Assembly (NCBI RefSeq): GCF_009498735.1
Contig: NZ_ML762443.1
Coordinates: 20,818-64,730 of the forward strand
Origin: Gracilibacillus oryzae
GTDB lineage: Bacteria > Bacillota > Bacilli > Bacillales > Amphibacillaceae
Length of the DNA: 43,913 bases
Reading direction: 5' to 3'
Every line of letters starts with the position of its first letter. Position 1 is the stretch's first letter. A program made the translations under genes and the position numbers. Below, in pieces: positions 7,594-16,347 of this stretch. A model generated the notes under the pieces. That model searched no databases, was not told the origin of the DNA, and worked only from the letters and a program-made list of their open reading frames with translations.

Positions 7594-9927
7594 ATGTTAT
7601 TTGCTGTGTTTTTGCCAGCTTTATTGGCAATTTTCATTCCATATTTAAGCAAATGGAAAGAAAAGATACATACAGGCTATTTTGTGCTGCTCGCGCCATT
7701 GGCTGTATTTATTTATTTCGTTTCCTTTGTTGGAGGGGACTTCGAACCAGTTACACAGAACTATAACTGGATACCGTCGTTAAATATCGGCTTTGACTTT
7801 TACCTTGACGGGTTAAGTCTGTTGTTTGCCTTATTAATCAGCGGGATCGGCTCATTAGTCGCATTTTATTCGATTTTCTATCTACATAAGACAGAACGAC
7901 TGGATCAGTTTTACGTCTATTTACTTCTTTTTATGACTGCCATGTTCGGTGTCGTCCTGTCAGACAACGTTTTTGTACTCTATTCTTTCTGGGAGTTAAC
8001 CTCCATTTCCTCATTCCTGTTAATCGGTTATTGGAATTATAAGGAACGATCACGATATGGTGCACTAAAGTCCATGCTAATCACCGTTTTTGGCGGTTTG
8101 AGTATGCTTGGCGGGTTTATTCTGCTGACAATGATTACTGAAACAACCAGCATTCAGGAAATGATTGCACAGGCAGATGTTATTTTATCACATGAGTATT
8201 TCGGACTAATTATGGCCTTAATTCTGTTAGGTGCCTTCACGAAGTCGGCCCAGTTTCCATTTCATATCTGGCTGCCTGATGCGATGGAAGCTCCGACACC
8301 TGTCAGTGCCTACTTACACTCTGCTACAATGGTAAAAGCGGGTATTTTTCTTGTTGCACGTTTTACACCTATTTTGTCACAAAGTGAATGGTTCTTTGTG
8401 TTCGTCAGCGGAATCGGAATATTGACCCTTGTCTGGGGTTCCTATATGGCTGTTCGTCAGACAGATTTAAAAGGGATTCTCGCCTTTTCTACCATCAGTC
8501 AGCTTGGTATGATTATGGCAATGCTTGGATTTGGTACAAGTGCAGCAATATTTGGTGCTGTTTTTCATATTTTGAATCATGCGACTTTCAAGGGAAGTCT
8601 GTTTATGGTTGCAGGGATTGTTGATCATGAATCTGGAACAAGAGATATAAGGAAGCTGGGCGGACTTGCCACATTAATGCCGATATCGGCGACACTGGCA
8701 TTTTTCGGAACCTTCTCTATGGCAGGGGTCCCTCTTCCATTCTTAAACGGTTTTTACAGTAAAGAAATGTTCTTTGATGCAAGTATTGAACTGGAATCAT
8801 CTTCTTTGATGATTGCAGAACTATTGCGCACAGCTATTCCATATCTGGCGGTTTTTGGCAGTATTTTTACATTTGTTTATTCGATGTATTTAGTGTTCGG
8901 CACATTTATGGGGAAAAAGAAACTCGAACAATTGCCGAAAAAACCACATGAAGCACCAATTGGCATGCTTGTGCCGCCGATTATTTTAGTGTTAGGTGTT
9001 ATTATTATCGGGATTCTTCCTGAAACGTTTAATGGCAATCTGCTTGCACATGCTGCAGAAGCGATTTACGGAGCACCGGTTGATAAGCATATCCAGTTCT
9101 GGCATGGCTGGATCACACCATTGTACATGTCACTAGCGGTTGTTGTAATCGGGGCTATTCTCGCATTTGTACGCAAATCCTGGAGCGGGATATACAGTTT
9201 CTTCCCTGGTAAATTAAGTTTTAATAAAGCTTATGACTTTATTGTTGATCAATTAGAAAAAACTTCTGCAAGAATTACCAACAGTTATATGAATGGTTCA
9301 TTAAGAAGATATATGGTGCTTATTCTTTCAGCGATTCTTATTGTCACTTTCACCTTTATCGGTCTGACTGGCGGATTTGCCTGGGACACAAGCAACTTAG
9401 CGGAAATAACTGTTCACGAAGTGGTAATCGCACTTGCAATGGCTATAGCTGCTATTGCCACCATATTTACTAATAACAAAATCGGCGCCATTTTAATTTT
9501 AGGTGTCGTAGGTTACGGGTTAGCCCTGTTATTTGTTGTCTACCGTGCGCCAGATTTAGCTTTAACACAATTAGTGGTAGAAACAATTACTGTGGCATTA
9601 TTCCTGCTGTGTTTTTATCATTTACCGAACTTGCGCGTTCGTACAGATTCTGTTTTTGAAAAAACGACAAATATTATTATTTCAATTGGTTTCGGAGCGT
9701 TAATGACCGTTGTGGCTATTTCTGCTCACAGTACGAAATTATTTGATACCATCTCCAGCTATTTTGTGGAAAATTCCTATAAGCTAGGCGGTGGGGATAA
9801 TGTCGTGAACGTTACCCTTGTTGATATTCGTGGAATAGATACGTTGTTTGAGATTGTGGTGCTCGGCATTGCCGCACTTGCAATCTACGGAATGATTAAA
9901 CTGCGCCACAAGAAGGGGGCAAAATAA
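7594..9927 (+). CDS. mrpA: Na+/H+ antiporter subunit MrpA
   Basis: The 777-residue membrane protein is the largest subunit of the Mrp antiporter, homologous to NuoL/ND5 of complex I. The conserved core has KSAQFPFHIWLPDAMEAPTP and the following histidine-rich helix SAYLHSATMVKAG. The C-terminal third carries the MbhD/MbhE-type domains (YRAPDLALTQLVVET, VTLVDIRGIDTLFEI). There is no MrpB-type sequence fused at the end. Mrp exports sodium in exchange for protons and supports growth at high pH or salt. The start ATG has AAGGGGG at 11 nt. The TAA stop is followed immediately by the mrpC ATG, with mrpB absent. Confidence 0.95.
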   Translation: MLFAVFLPALLAIFIPYLSKWKEKIHTGYFVLLAPLAVFIYFVSFVGGDFEPVTQNYNWIPSLNIGFDFYLDGLSLLFALLISGIGSLVAFYSIFYLHKTERLDQFYVYLLLFMTAMFGVVLSDNVFVLYSFWELTSISSFLLIGYWNYKERSRYGALKSMLITVFGGLSMLGGFILLTMITETTSIQEMIAQADVILSHEYFGLIMALILLGAFTKSAQFPFHIWLPDAMEAPTPVSAYLHSATMVKAGIFLVARFTPILSQSEWFFVFVSGIGILTLVWGSYMAVRQTDLKGILAFSTISQLGMIMAMLGFGTSAAIFGAVFHILNHATFKGSLFMVAGIVDHESGTRDIRKLGGLATLMPISATLAFFGTFSMAGVPLPFLNGFYSKEMFFDASIELESSSLMIAELLRTAIPYLAVFGSIFTFVYSMYLVFGTFMGKKKLEQLPKKPHEAPIGMLVPPIILVLGVIIIGILPETFNGNLLAHAAEAIYGAPVDKHIQFWHGWITPLYMSLAVVVIGAILAFVRKSWSGIYSFFPGKLSFNKAYDFIVDQLEKTSARITNSYMNGSLRRYMVLILSAILIVTFTFIGLTGGFAWDTSNLAEITVHEVVIALAMAIAAIATIFTNNKIGAILILGVVGYGLALLFVVYRAPDLALTQLVVETITVALFLLCFYHLPNLRVRTDSVFEKTTNIIISIGFGALMTVVAISAHSTKLFDTISSYFVENSYKLGGGDNVVNVTLVDIRGIDTLFEIVVLGIAALAIYGMIKLRHKKGAK

Positions 9928-10266
9928 ATGGAAATCATTATGTCTATTCTTGCAGGCGTCCTTTTTACAACAGGTGTCTATAACTTATTACAGAAACAGC
10001 TGTTACGGATTGTCATTGGTACGGCCCTTATTTCCCACGGTGCTCACCTGTTTATCTTAACAATGGGTGAGTTAAAACGAGGGGCACCTCCAATATTAGA
10101 TGATGCAATCTCAGATTACACAGACCCACTGCCGCAAGCTCTGATTCTGACATCAATTGTTATTAGTTTTGGTGTCACGAGTCTTTTACTAGTATTAGCC
10201 TATCGGGCATCAAAAGAGAATGGGACAGATAATATGGATAAATTGAGGGGAAGCGAAAATGATTAG
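9928..10266 (+). CDS. mrpC: Na+/H+ antiporter subunit MrpC
   Basis: The 112-residue protein has three membrane helices and is homologous to NuoK. Typical motifs are GVYNLLQKQLLRIVIGTALI, then HGAHLFIL and DPLPQALILTSIVI. It starts directly after the mrpA stop, using the AAGGGGG that lies in the end of mrpA. Its end overlaps the mrpD start by 8 nt. In known operons mrpB would come between mrpA and mrpC. Confidence 0.95.
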   Translation: MEIIMSILAGVLFTTGVYNLLQKQLLRIVIGTALISHGAHLFILTMGELKRGAPPILDDAISDYTDPLPQALILTSIVISFGVTSLLLVLAYRASKENGTDNMDKLRGSEND

Positions 10267-11740
10267 TAATTTAGCAGTATTGCCAATTGTTATTCCACTT
10301 CTTGCAGGTATTCTTACAATCTTCTTTCACAAAAAACTGCCGATTGTAAGAATATTTACTCAAGCAGTGTTAGCAATTAATCTTGTCGTCGTGTCGTACA
10401 TACTTTGGTATGTGAATCAAAATGGTACCATCGTATTGGAATCTGGTGACTGGGCAGCTCCTTTTGGGATTGTCTTAGTTGCCGATATGTTATCACTATC
10501 ACTTGTGTTAACAACAAATATCGTAGCATTTGCCTGTGCGCTTTATGCACCAAAATCGTTAAGTATACAAAAGGAAGAATTTTATTTTTACACCTTTTTC
10601 CTTCTACTAATTACAGGAGTGTCCGGTGCATTTATTACTGGTGACTTGTTTAACTTGTTCGTATTCTTTGAGGTGCTGCTAATGGCCTCTTATGGACTGA
10701 TTGTACTTGGTGGCGAAAAAGTGCAACTCCGTGAATCGATCAAATATGTTTTAATCAACTTATTTTCATCCATGCTATTTGTTACGACAGTTGCGTTCCT
10801 CTATTCTGTTGTGGGTACAGTCAATATGGCCCAAATTTCACAGAGGGTGGCAGAAGAAGGACAAACAGGTATTCTTACAGGGATCGGAATTCTCTTATTC
10901 TTTGTCTTCGGTACGAAAGCAGCTTTATTTCCATTGTATTATTGGTTACCAAAGCCTTATATTGTGCCAAACCCTGTCGTATCGGCTCTGTTTGGTGCAC
11001 TATTAACAAAAGTCGGTATCTATTCTATCCTGCGAGTATTTTCCTTAATATTTTTCCATGAGCAGATGGTATTTGACTTCTTTATCTGGATTGCTGGATT
11101 TACCCTTATCTTCGGGGCAATCGGCGCTCTGTCAACAAACAATATAAAAATGATTATTGCTTATAACATTATTCCTGCAATCGGGTTTATGCTGATGGGA
11201 ATTGCTGTATTTAATGAGAATGGTCTAAGTGGCTCTATTTACTACTTAATTCAGGACATGATTATTAAAGCTGCATTATTTTTAATGGTTGGAGCGGTTG
11301 CCTATCTGGCTGGTACAAGTGATCTGCGCAAAATCAGAGGGCTTATTCACCACTACCCTTTCTTAGGCTGGCTGTTCTTCCTTGCTTCCTTCGTGTTAGC
11401 AGGTATCCCGCCATTTAGTGGTTTTATCGGGAAATTACTGCTCGTGCAAGGTGCATTTGAAGAAGGGGAAATTGCGATTGCTCTTATTGGTTTAGGTGTA
11501 AGTCTGCTTATCTTATATTCTGTTATGCGAATCTTTATCAGAGGCTTCTGGGGAGAGAAAGATGATGCGATTATACCCGATCATAAAAAAGCAAGAGGAT
11601 TTATCGTCCCAATTGTTTTCCTGCTCTTCTTCAATGTACTGCTTGGTGTAGGAGCGGAATGGTTCTATCCAGGTATTGAATCAATCGGAAGCTACCTGTT
11701 AGATCCGGAAATTTATATTCAATCTGTTTTAAAGGAGTAA
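10259..11740 (+). CDS. mrpD: Na+/H+ antiporter subunit MrpD
   Basis: The 493-residue polytopic protein is homologous to NuoM/NuoN. Conserved signatures include FNLFVFFEVLLMASYGLI with the key glutamate in helix 5, GTKAALFPLYYWLPKPY, and GIPPFSGFIGK. It is a proton-channel-like subunit of the Mrp complex. The start overlaps mrpC, and mrpE follows after 6 nt. Confidence 0.95.
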   Translation: MISNLAVLPIVIPLLAGILTIFFHKKLPIVRIFTQAVLAINLVVVSYILWYVNQNGTIVLESGDWAAPFGIVLVADMLSLSLVLTTNIVAFACALYAPKSLSIQKEEFYFYTFFLLLITGVSGAFITGDLFNLFVFFEVLLMASYGLIVLGGEKVQLRESIKYVLINLFSSMLFVTTVAFLYSVVGTVNMAQISQRVAEEGQTGILTGIGILLFFVFGTKAALFPLYYWLPKPYIVPNPVVSALFGALLTKVGIYSILRVFSLIFFHEQMVFDFFIWIAGFTLIFGAIGALSTNNIKMIIAYNIIPAIGFMLMGIAVFNENGLSGSIYYLIQDMIIKAALFLMVGAVAYLAGTSDLRKIRGLIHHYPFLGWLFFLASFVLAGIPPFSGFIGKLLLVQGAFEEGEIAIALIGLGVSLLILYSVMRIFIRGFWGEKDDAIIPDHKKARGFIVPIVFLLFFNVLLGVGAEWFYPGIESIGSYLLDPEIYIQSVLKE

Positions 11741-11746
11741 ATCAGT

Positions 11747-12223
11747 ATGCCTCTTCAGATTATTTTAAACTTAATTATCGCCATAATGTGGATGTTTCTA
11801 AGTGAGAGTTACCAGTTCACCAGTTTCTTAACAGGATTTATTATTGGTGCTTTGCTGTTATATCTTTTACAGCGTTTTATACCAGATGCCTTTTATCTCT
11901 CGTATGTCTGGAAAATAATAAAGCTGTTATTCCTTTTTGCTAAGGAACTGGTCTTATCCAATGTTGAGATTGTAAAGTGGGTATACAAACGTGGCCGTGA
12001 TTACAATCCTGGAATCTTTGCGATGCCAACTGATTTAAGAACAAATTGGGAGATTACCATGTTAACCTCTCTTATCTCATTAACACCTGGAACGCTTTCT
12101 GTTGCCATCTCTGATGATAATAATATGATCTACATCCATGCAATGGATATTGACGATAAAGAGGAAGCAATCCTTGCAATTAAAGATACATTTGAGAAGG
12201 CAATTATGGAGGTGACACGATGA
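11747..12223 (+). CDS. mrpE: Na+/H+ antiporter subunit MrpE
   Basis: The 158-residue protein has two or three N-terminal membrane helices (residues about 5-40 and 55-75). A cytoplasmic part follows with SLTPGTLSVAISDDN and a C-terminal HAMD segment, characteristic of MrpE. The stop TGA overlaps the mrpF start (ATGA). This use of TGA as a normal terminator in the operon shows that UGA is not generally reassigned. Confidence 0.95.
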   Translation: MPLQIILNLIIAIMWMFLSESYQFTSFLTGFIIGALLLYLLQRFIPDAFYLSYVWKIIKLLFLFAKELVLSNVEIVKWVYKRGRDYNPGIFAMPTDLRTNWEITMLTSLISLTPGTLSVAISDDNNMIYIHAMDIDDKEEAILAIKDTFEKAIMEVTR

Positions 12224-12531
12224 GTGAGTTTGCCTCATTTTTACCAGACCTTATTTCTGTGATTACCGTTATTTGTATGGTTGTTGTTACGATTTCGATA
12301 ACTATCCTGCTTTATCGGGTTGTCAAAGGTCCTACAAATCCTGACCGTGCCGTCGCTTTAGATGCGATAGGCATTAACCTGATGGCAATGGCAGGGCTTG
12401 TCGCAATCTTACTTACATCAACCCAGTTAAATGATGTAATCCTGCTTATCGGTATCTTACTTTTTATCGGTACAATTGCTTTAGCAAAATATCTAGAAAA
12501 GGGTGTTATCATTGACAGAAACCGTGATTGA
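12220..12531 (+). CDS. mrpF: Na+/H+ antiporter subunit MrpF
   Basis: The 103-residue protein has three membrane helices and the family motif GPTNPDRAVALDAIGIN, with the conserved Asp that is thought to matter for ion passage. GGAGGTG in the end of mrpE serves as ribosome site. It ends in TGA and overlaps the mrpG start. Confidence 0.95.
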   Translation: MSEFASFLPDLISVITVICMVVVTISITILLYRVVKGPTNPDRAVALDAIGINLMAMAGLVAILLTSTQLNDVILLIGILLFIGTIALAKYLEKGVIIDRNRD

Positions 12532-12883
12532 TGTAATATTTGATATTCTTGTCATCTTGTTACTTATCTCTGGAGCGTTTTTCATCATATCTGCTACAAT
12601 CGGAGTGATCCGGTTTCCTGATGTCTATACAAGATTACATGCCTCTACAAAAGCCGCTACCCTTGGGATATCCGGTATCTTAATTGGCGCATTTATCTTT
12701 TTGTATGCAAATCATGGAATCATCAGCGGAAAGCTCATTCTTGGGATTATTTTCGTCTTACTGACTGCACCTGTTTCGGCACATATGATTGGCCGAGCAG
12801 CCCACAGCTCAGGTGTTGAACCATGGTCCAAAACTGGCGAAACACGGGACGAATATGCAGAAATAAAAAACAAAGGTTCCTAA
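12512..12883 (+). CDS. mrpG: Na+/H+ antiporter subunit MrpG
   Basis: The protein has three membrane helices and the MrpG/PhaG signature IGVIRFPDVYTRLHASTKAAT. The TTG at 12512 is preferred because AAAGGG lies 8 nt upstream; a GTG at 12503 is also in frame. The product has 123 residues. It is the last gene of the operon and is followed by a terminator. Confidence 0.92.
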   Translation: MTETVIDVIFDILVILLLISGAFFIISATIGVIRFPDVYTRLHASTKAATLGISGILIGAFIFLYANHGIISGKLILGIIFVLLTAPVSAHMIGRAAHSSGVEPWSKTGETRDEYAEIKNKGS

Positions 12884-12885
12884 AC

Positions 12886-12917
12886 AAAACTCTCACCAAA
12901 TCGGTGGGAGTTTTTTT
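12886..12917 (+). terminator. Terminator of the mrp operon
   Basis: A stem ACTCTCACC/GGTGGGAGT with a 5-nt loop is followed by seven T, directly after the mrpG stop. Confidence 0.9.
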
Positions 12918-13054
12918 GTATCCCCCACTTCCTTTCTTCGTGTTGCTTGAAGGTATTAATGAGACGGTTGATGCTCTGATCATAACTCCTCCCTATTATT
13001 CCACTTCAAAACTTCTTTTCAGAGGACAATCTCTTTTTCGATATTTCTGACACA

Positions 13055-13078
13055 ATGGACAAATTGTCTACATATGAT
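13055..13078 (+). promoter_or_regulatory. Possible mother-cell control site of sigK (SpoIIID-like site and -10-like CATATGAT)
   Basis: ATGGACAAAT at 13055-13064 fits the SpoIIID consensus WWRRACARNY and lies in a perfect palindrome GACAAATTGTC. CATATGAT at 13071-13078 resembles a sigma-E/sigma-K -10. SpoIIID is known to act at sigK in Bacillus, so a site here is plausible. This is a consensus match only. Confidence 0.35.
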
Positions 13079-13119
13079 GAAATATGGGCAAATACCTACT
13101 CTAGTCAGGAGGTGTGAGA

Positions 13120-13821
13120 TTGTCAATTCTGCTTAGTATCATTGCATTGTTTAAAGAAGCGTTATTTTTTGTTGCCTATGTAAAAAATAATACCTTCCCG
13201 CAACCGCTTCCGCCAGACCAGGAAGCCAAGATGATTGAAAAGATGAAAGACGGCGATGAATATGCCAGGAACAAGCTGATCGAACATAACCTGCGTCTCG
13301 TCGCACATATCGTAAAAAAATTCGAAAGCACTGGGGAAGATGTGGAAGACCTTATTTCCATTGGAACGATCGGTTTAATAAAGGGCATTGAGAGCTATTC
13401 CAGTGATAAAGGAACGAAGCTGGCAACATATGCTGCAAGATGTATAGAAAACGAGATTCTGATGCATTTACGTGCAATTAAGAAAACGAAGAAAGATGTC
13501 TCACTGCAAGACCCGATTGGCCAGGATAAAGAAGGCAACGAAATCAGTCTGATGGACATATTAGAAGCAGAAAATGAAGACATTACAGAAGCAATCCAAC
13601 TTCATATGGAATTAGAAAAGATTCAAAAATACTTACGCGTGTTGGATAACCGTGAAAAAGAAGTCATCATTGCAAGGTTCGGGCTTGGCAACAAAGATGA
13701 ACTGACACAAAGAGAAATAGCCAAAAAATTAAAAATCTCCCGCAGTTATGTTTCTCGAATCGAAAAACGCGCATTAATGAAAGTCTTTCACGAATATTAC
13801 CGCAATGAATTAAAAAAGTGA
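13120..13821 (+). CDS. sigK: Sporulation sigma factor SigK (pro-sigma-K, uninterrupted)
   Basis: The 233-residue protein is the late mother-cell sigma factor. A hydrophobic pro-sequence (residues 1-19) ends at the A-Y junction before [11 protein letters not shown], which corresponds to the SpoIVFB cleavage region. Region 2 is nearly identical to Bacillus SigK ([48 protein letters not shown]). Region 4 carries the helix-turn-helix [20 protein letters not shown]. The TTG at 13120 has AGGAGG 7 nt upstream; a GTG at 13114 is too close to that site. The gene is whole, unlike in B. subtilis 168, where the skin element splits it. Confidence 0.95.
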   Translation: MSILLSIIALFKEALFFVAYVKNNTFPQPLPPDQEAKMIEKMKDGDEYARNKLIEHNLRLVAHIVKKFESTGEDVEDLISIGTIGLIKGIESYSSDKGTKLATYAARCIENEILMHLRAIKKTKKDVSLQDPIGQDKEGNEISLMDILEAENEDITEAIQLHMELEKIQKYLRVLDNREKEVIIARFGLGNKDELTQREIAKKLKISRSYVSRIEKRALMKVFHEYYRNELKK

Positions 13822-13829
13822 TGGAACAA

Positions 13830-14028
13830 AGGCGCAAGCGCCCGTTTAGAGACGTAGCGAGTGGAGCGAATCAACTGAGATAAAGGAATCACGGTGAGGT
13901 AACGAACCGATGATGACTTTCACCCATGGGCATAAGGGCGACTAAGCCTCTGGTAAACCAATCGGCAAGTCTTCTTTATCGTAGGGCGATTTCGCGAAGT
14001 CGCCTAGTCTCTGGGCGCTGGAGCCGGA
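13830..14028. repeat. Structured intergenic repeat element (family A) with inverted GC-rich ends
   Basis: The ends are imperfect inverted repeats (GGCGCAAGCGCCC at 13831-13843, GGGCGCTGGAGCC at 14013-14025). Inside is a near-perfect hairpin GGCGATTTCGCGAAGTCGCC at 13985-14004. A module at about 13928-13980 carries GGCATAAGGGCGAC, then a GCC-TGGT/ACCA-GGC stem, then GTCTTCTTTAT. No reading frame is apparent. It lies just after sigK and may act as a terminator or structured RNA. Confidence 0.6.
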
Positions 14029-14088
14029 CGTGGCCGTTTCTGTCAGCGAATATTATATAGTCAAAATTTTATACTTTCTTTACTGATT

Positions 14089-14136
14089 AGAAAAACTCGC
14101 ATTCGCTCGTCTTTTAGCGAATGTGCTAGTTTTTCT
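14089..14136. repeat. Long imperfect hairpin
   Basis: AGAAAAACTCGCATTCGCT pairs with AGCGAATGTGCTAGTTTTTCT across an 8-nt loop. A shorter relative lies at 24041-24077, where wobble pairs keep the inner stem. Confidence 0.6.
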
Positions 14137-14214
14137 TATACTTTGTACTTCAAAATTTCTACTGCGTCGATCGATACTTCCTTGCAGAAATTTTATACTT
14201 TCCTAACGTGTAAC

Positions 14215-14250
14215 AAAAAGCAGCTGATCTCTATTTGACCAGCTGCTTTT
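14215..14250 (-). terminator. Terminator of mtnN
   Basis: An 11-bp stem (AAAAGCAGCTG/CAGCTGCTTTT) on the minus strand directly follows mtnN and is followed by a T. Confidence 0.85.
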
Positions 14251-14254
14251 CCAA

Positions 14255-14944
14255 TTAAGAGTTTTTCACAACGTCCATTATCAAATTAGCGGCGTTTTCT
14301 GCTGCTTTCGAAAGAAAGGCATCAAATGATACAGAAGATTCCTTGCCTGCAATATCGGAAAGTGCGCGAATCACTACAAATGGTGTTTCAAATTGATAAC
14401 ATACCTGTGCAATTGCTGCTGCTTCCATTTCTGCTGCAATTAGATTCGGAAATTTACTGCGGACAAACGCTATTTTGTCCTCATCCTGCATAAATGTATC
14501 ACTTGTCGAAATTAAACCTTTCATTGCCTGAACATCAGTTAAATGCTTAGCGGCACTCATCGCTTTTTCAATAAGCACAGGATCTGCCTCAAATGATGCT
14601 GGCAGTCCAGGCACCTGGCCATATTCATAATCAAATGCCGTTACATCCACATCATGGTGAACGACAGATGAAGAGATAACAATATCCCCTACTTCCAAAT
14701 CATGGTGAAAACCGCCTGCTGAGCCTGTATTAATCACAAACTCCGGCTGGAACTTTTCAAATAAAATAGTCGTCGCAATGGCTGCATTCACTTTACCGAT
14801 ACCAGATTTTAACAGAACTACTTCTTTTCCTTCCATTTCACCAATATAAAAGTCGCCTCTGGCAATTACCTTATGTTCTTTCAGGTCCATTTTGTTCTTT
14901 AATAATTCTACTTCTTCATCCATTGCTCCGATAATACCGATCAA
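14255..14944 (-). CDS. mtnN: 5'-Methylthioadenosine/S-adenosylhomocysteine nucleosidase
   Basis: This enzyme cleaves adenine from methylthioadenosine and S-adenosylhomocysteine in methionine recycling and autoinducer-2 formation. The protein begins MIGIIGAMDEEVELL with the catalytic-site Glu11. It contains VINTGSAGGF, the substrate Glu in AAEMEAAAIAQ, and the general-acid Asp in RALSDIAG. Its 229 residues are normal for the family. The start codon is TTG with AGGGGG 7 nt upstream. It lies downstream of yrrS, 11 nt apart. The yrrT gene often found between them is absent. Confidence 0.95.
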   Translation of the reverse strand: MIGIIGAMDEEVELLKNKMDLKEHKVIARGDFYIGEMEGKEVVLLKSGIGKVNAAIATTILFEKFQPEFVINTGSAGGFHHDLEVGDIVISSSVVHHDVDVTAFDYEYGQVPGLPASFEADPVLIEKAMSAAKHLTDVQAMKGLISTSDTFMQDEDKIAFVRSKFPNLIAAEMEAAAIAQVCYQFETPFVVIRALSDIAGKESSVSFDAFLSKAAENAANLIMDVVKNS

Positions 14945-14955
14945 CGTTATTCCCC

Positions 14956-15708
14956 CTAGTTTCTTTTATTCTCAATCAGTTCTTCTACTAATGTAGGCTG
15001 CCATCCTTGCTCTTCCACCCACACCAGATGAACTCGGTAGACTTGTGATTCATCTGAGTCCGGGGATACCGTAACTTCGACTGCATCTTCACCAGCTCTT
15101 CCAGCCCACCAGGTAATCTGCTGTCCTGCCGGAATACCTGTTGCCACTTCCACTGCCCTGCTCATTTCTTTTCTGTCAACAGATCCATCATCATACTCTG
15201 TTACATGCGGTCCTTCCTGTTCTGTCCCAACAGGCTGCCAGTTGCCTTCATATGCTTTCTTTACATTTTCTCCAGCTGGTTCCACATCATACGTCTCTGC
15301 ATTATTATTATTATTTGCTTGTTCATTTTGTTCATTCTGCTCACCATTCTGATTACTTTCTTCATCATGGTCTGATGATTGGTTTTCATCTTCCTCATCA
15401 GGAACTTCCACGACTAAAGGTTCTTCTGTGGTTGAGTCACTGTTTGCATCCGATTCATCATTCTCGTCATCTTCTAAAATCACTTGATTCTCCGGACTGT
15501 TTGGATTATTTCCTTCAGATCCTTCATTTTCTGTCTGCTGATCATTTGTTCCAGCGGCCTCTTCATCATTGCCGCCAAGCAGTAACACTGCAATCAACAC
15601 AACCAGCAGAATGAAACCTGAGATATAGAGTATTGTCAGAGTTTTGGTGCTTTTTCTTTTTTTACTGAAACGATTGGATCTTGTGATATTTCCATACTGA
15701 TCTGCCAT
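14956..15708 (-). CDS. yrrS: YrrS-like membrane-anchored protein (DUF1510)
   Basis: The 250-residue protein has a basic N-terminus, one membrane helix (residues about 23-45), and a linker of about 90 residues rich in Asp, Glu, Asn, Ser and Gln (about 48-140). The C-terminal globular domain has YEGNWQPVGTEQEGPH and WWAGRAGEDAVEVTVSP, as in the DUF1510/YrrS family. The function is not established, although in Bacillus the gene lies beside a penicillin-binding protein gene. The ATG at 15708 is chosen because GGGAGGGTG stands 5 nt upstream. The long acidic linker suits an exported segment in a salt-tolerant organism. Confidence 0.85.
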   Translation of the reverse strand: MADQYGNITRSNRFSKKRKSTKTLTILYISGFILLVVLIAVLLLGGNDEEAAGTNDQQTENEGSEGNNPNSPENQVILEDDENDESDANSDSTTEEPLVVEVPDEEDENQSSDHDEESNQNGEQNEQNEQANNNNNAETYDVEPAGENVKKAYEGNWQPVGTEQEGPHVTEYDDGSVDRKEMSRAVEVATGIPAGQQITWWAGRAGEDAVEVTVSPDSDESQVYRVHLVWVEEQGWQPTLVEELIENKRN

Positions 15709-16046
15709 ATTCTCACCCTCCCGAGACTCTATTATACTAAATATCAATATCTTATAGCAAAAATCTGTTAAGAAAAAAATATTAAATTTCTATTACGATT
15801 TTCTTCTTTTTTTGTCATTTTTGCAGGATTTTGAACATATATATGGAATATAACCATATAGAGGTTTTAAAAGATCTATTTTTAAAAGGAGGGTTAACAA
15901 GTCTCAAGGAGTTCTATTCAAGACAGAATCCCATGATGTGCTTAAACTCCGGAAATTAGTACAAGTACCTCGAATGCAAAATAGTGAATTATTGTAATCT
16001 TGAGGGAAGATAAGGAAACCTCTATGAAAAGTGAGGAGAGTGAATA

Positions 16047-16280
16047 TTGTTGAGAACGACTACTTTTAATCGTGATTTGTGGCAATTGAACTCATTTGAT
16101 TCCATTGGCTATGACAAAGAGAAACTTTTACTTGATATTTATTTTTTTGATGGGAACACATTACAATTTCACTCCATTACAGAAGATATTCTCTTTGCAC
16201 TTATTTTAGACAAACAAAAAGAGAAATTTATTGAAGAAAAATTAAAACCAACTCATTTAATTGAACCAATTAATGCTTAA
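16047..16280 (+). CDS. Small KTSC-like domain protein
   Basis: The 77-residue protein resembles the KTSC domain, with a central FDSIGYDKEKLLLDIYFFDG followed by a short helix FALILDKQKEKF. KTSC domains occur alone or at the end of some lysyl-tRNA synthetases and have no firm function. A TTG at 16047 has GAGGAG 8 nt upstream; a second TTG follows at once. The gene converges on greA and shares a terminator with it. The gap 15709-16046 upstream has an unexplained strong AAAGGAGGG with no matching standard start. Confidence 0.6.
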   Translation: MLRTTTFNRDLWQLNSFDSIGYDKEKLLLDIYFFDGNTLQFHSITEDILFALILDKQKEKFIEEKLKPTHLIEPINA

Positions 16281-16303
16281 GAATGACTACATAACTTATA
16301 TAG

Positions 16304-16339
16304 AAAAAGATGCCTATGTGATATAGACATCTTTTTTTT
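16304..16339. terminator. Bidirectional terminator between the KTSC gene and greA
   Basis: A stem AAAGATGCCTAT/ATAGACATCTTT is flanked by A on one side and T on the other, so it can serve both convergent genes. Confidence 0.8.
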
Positions 16340-16347
16340 GCATCTAT

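Noticed and set aside
15141-15614. 157-residue plus-strand frame opposite yrrS
   Set aside because: It is the antisense of the low-complexity acidic linker of YrrS and has no start signals or family features.
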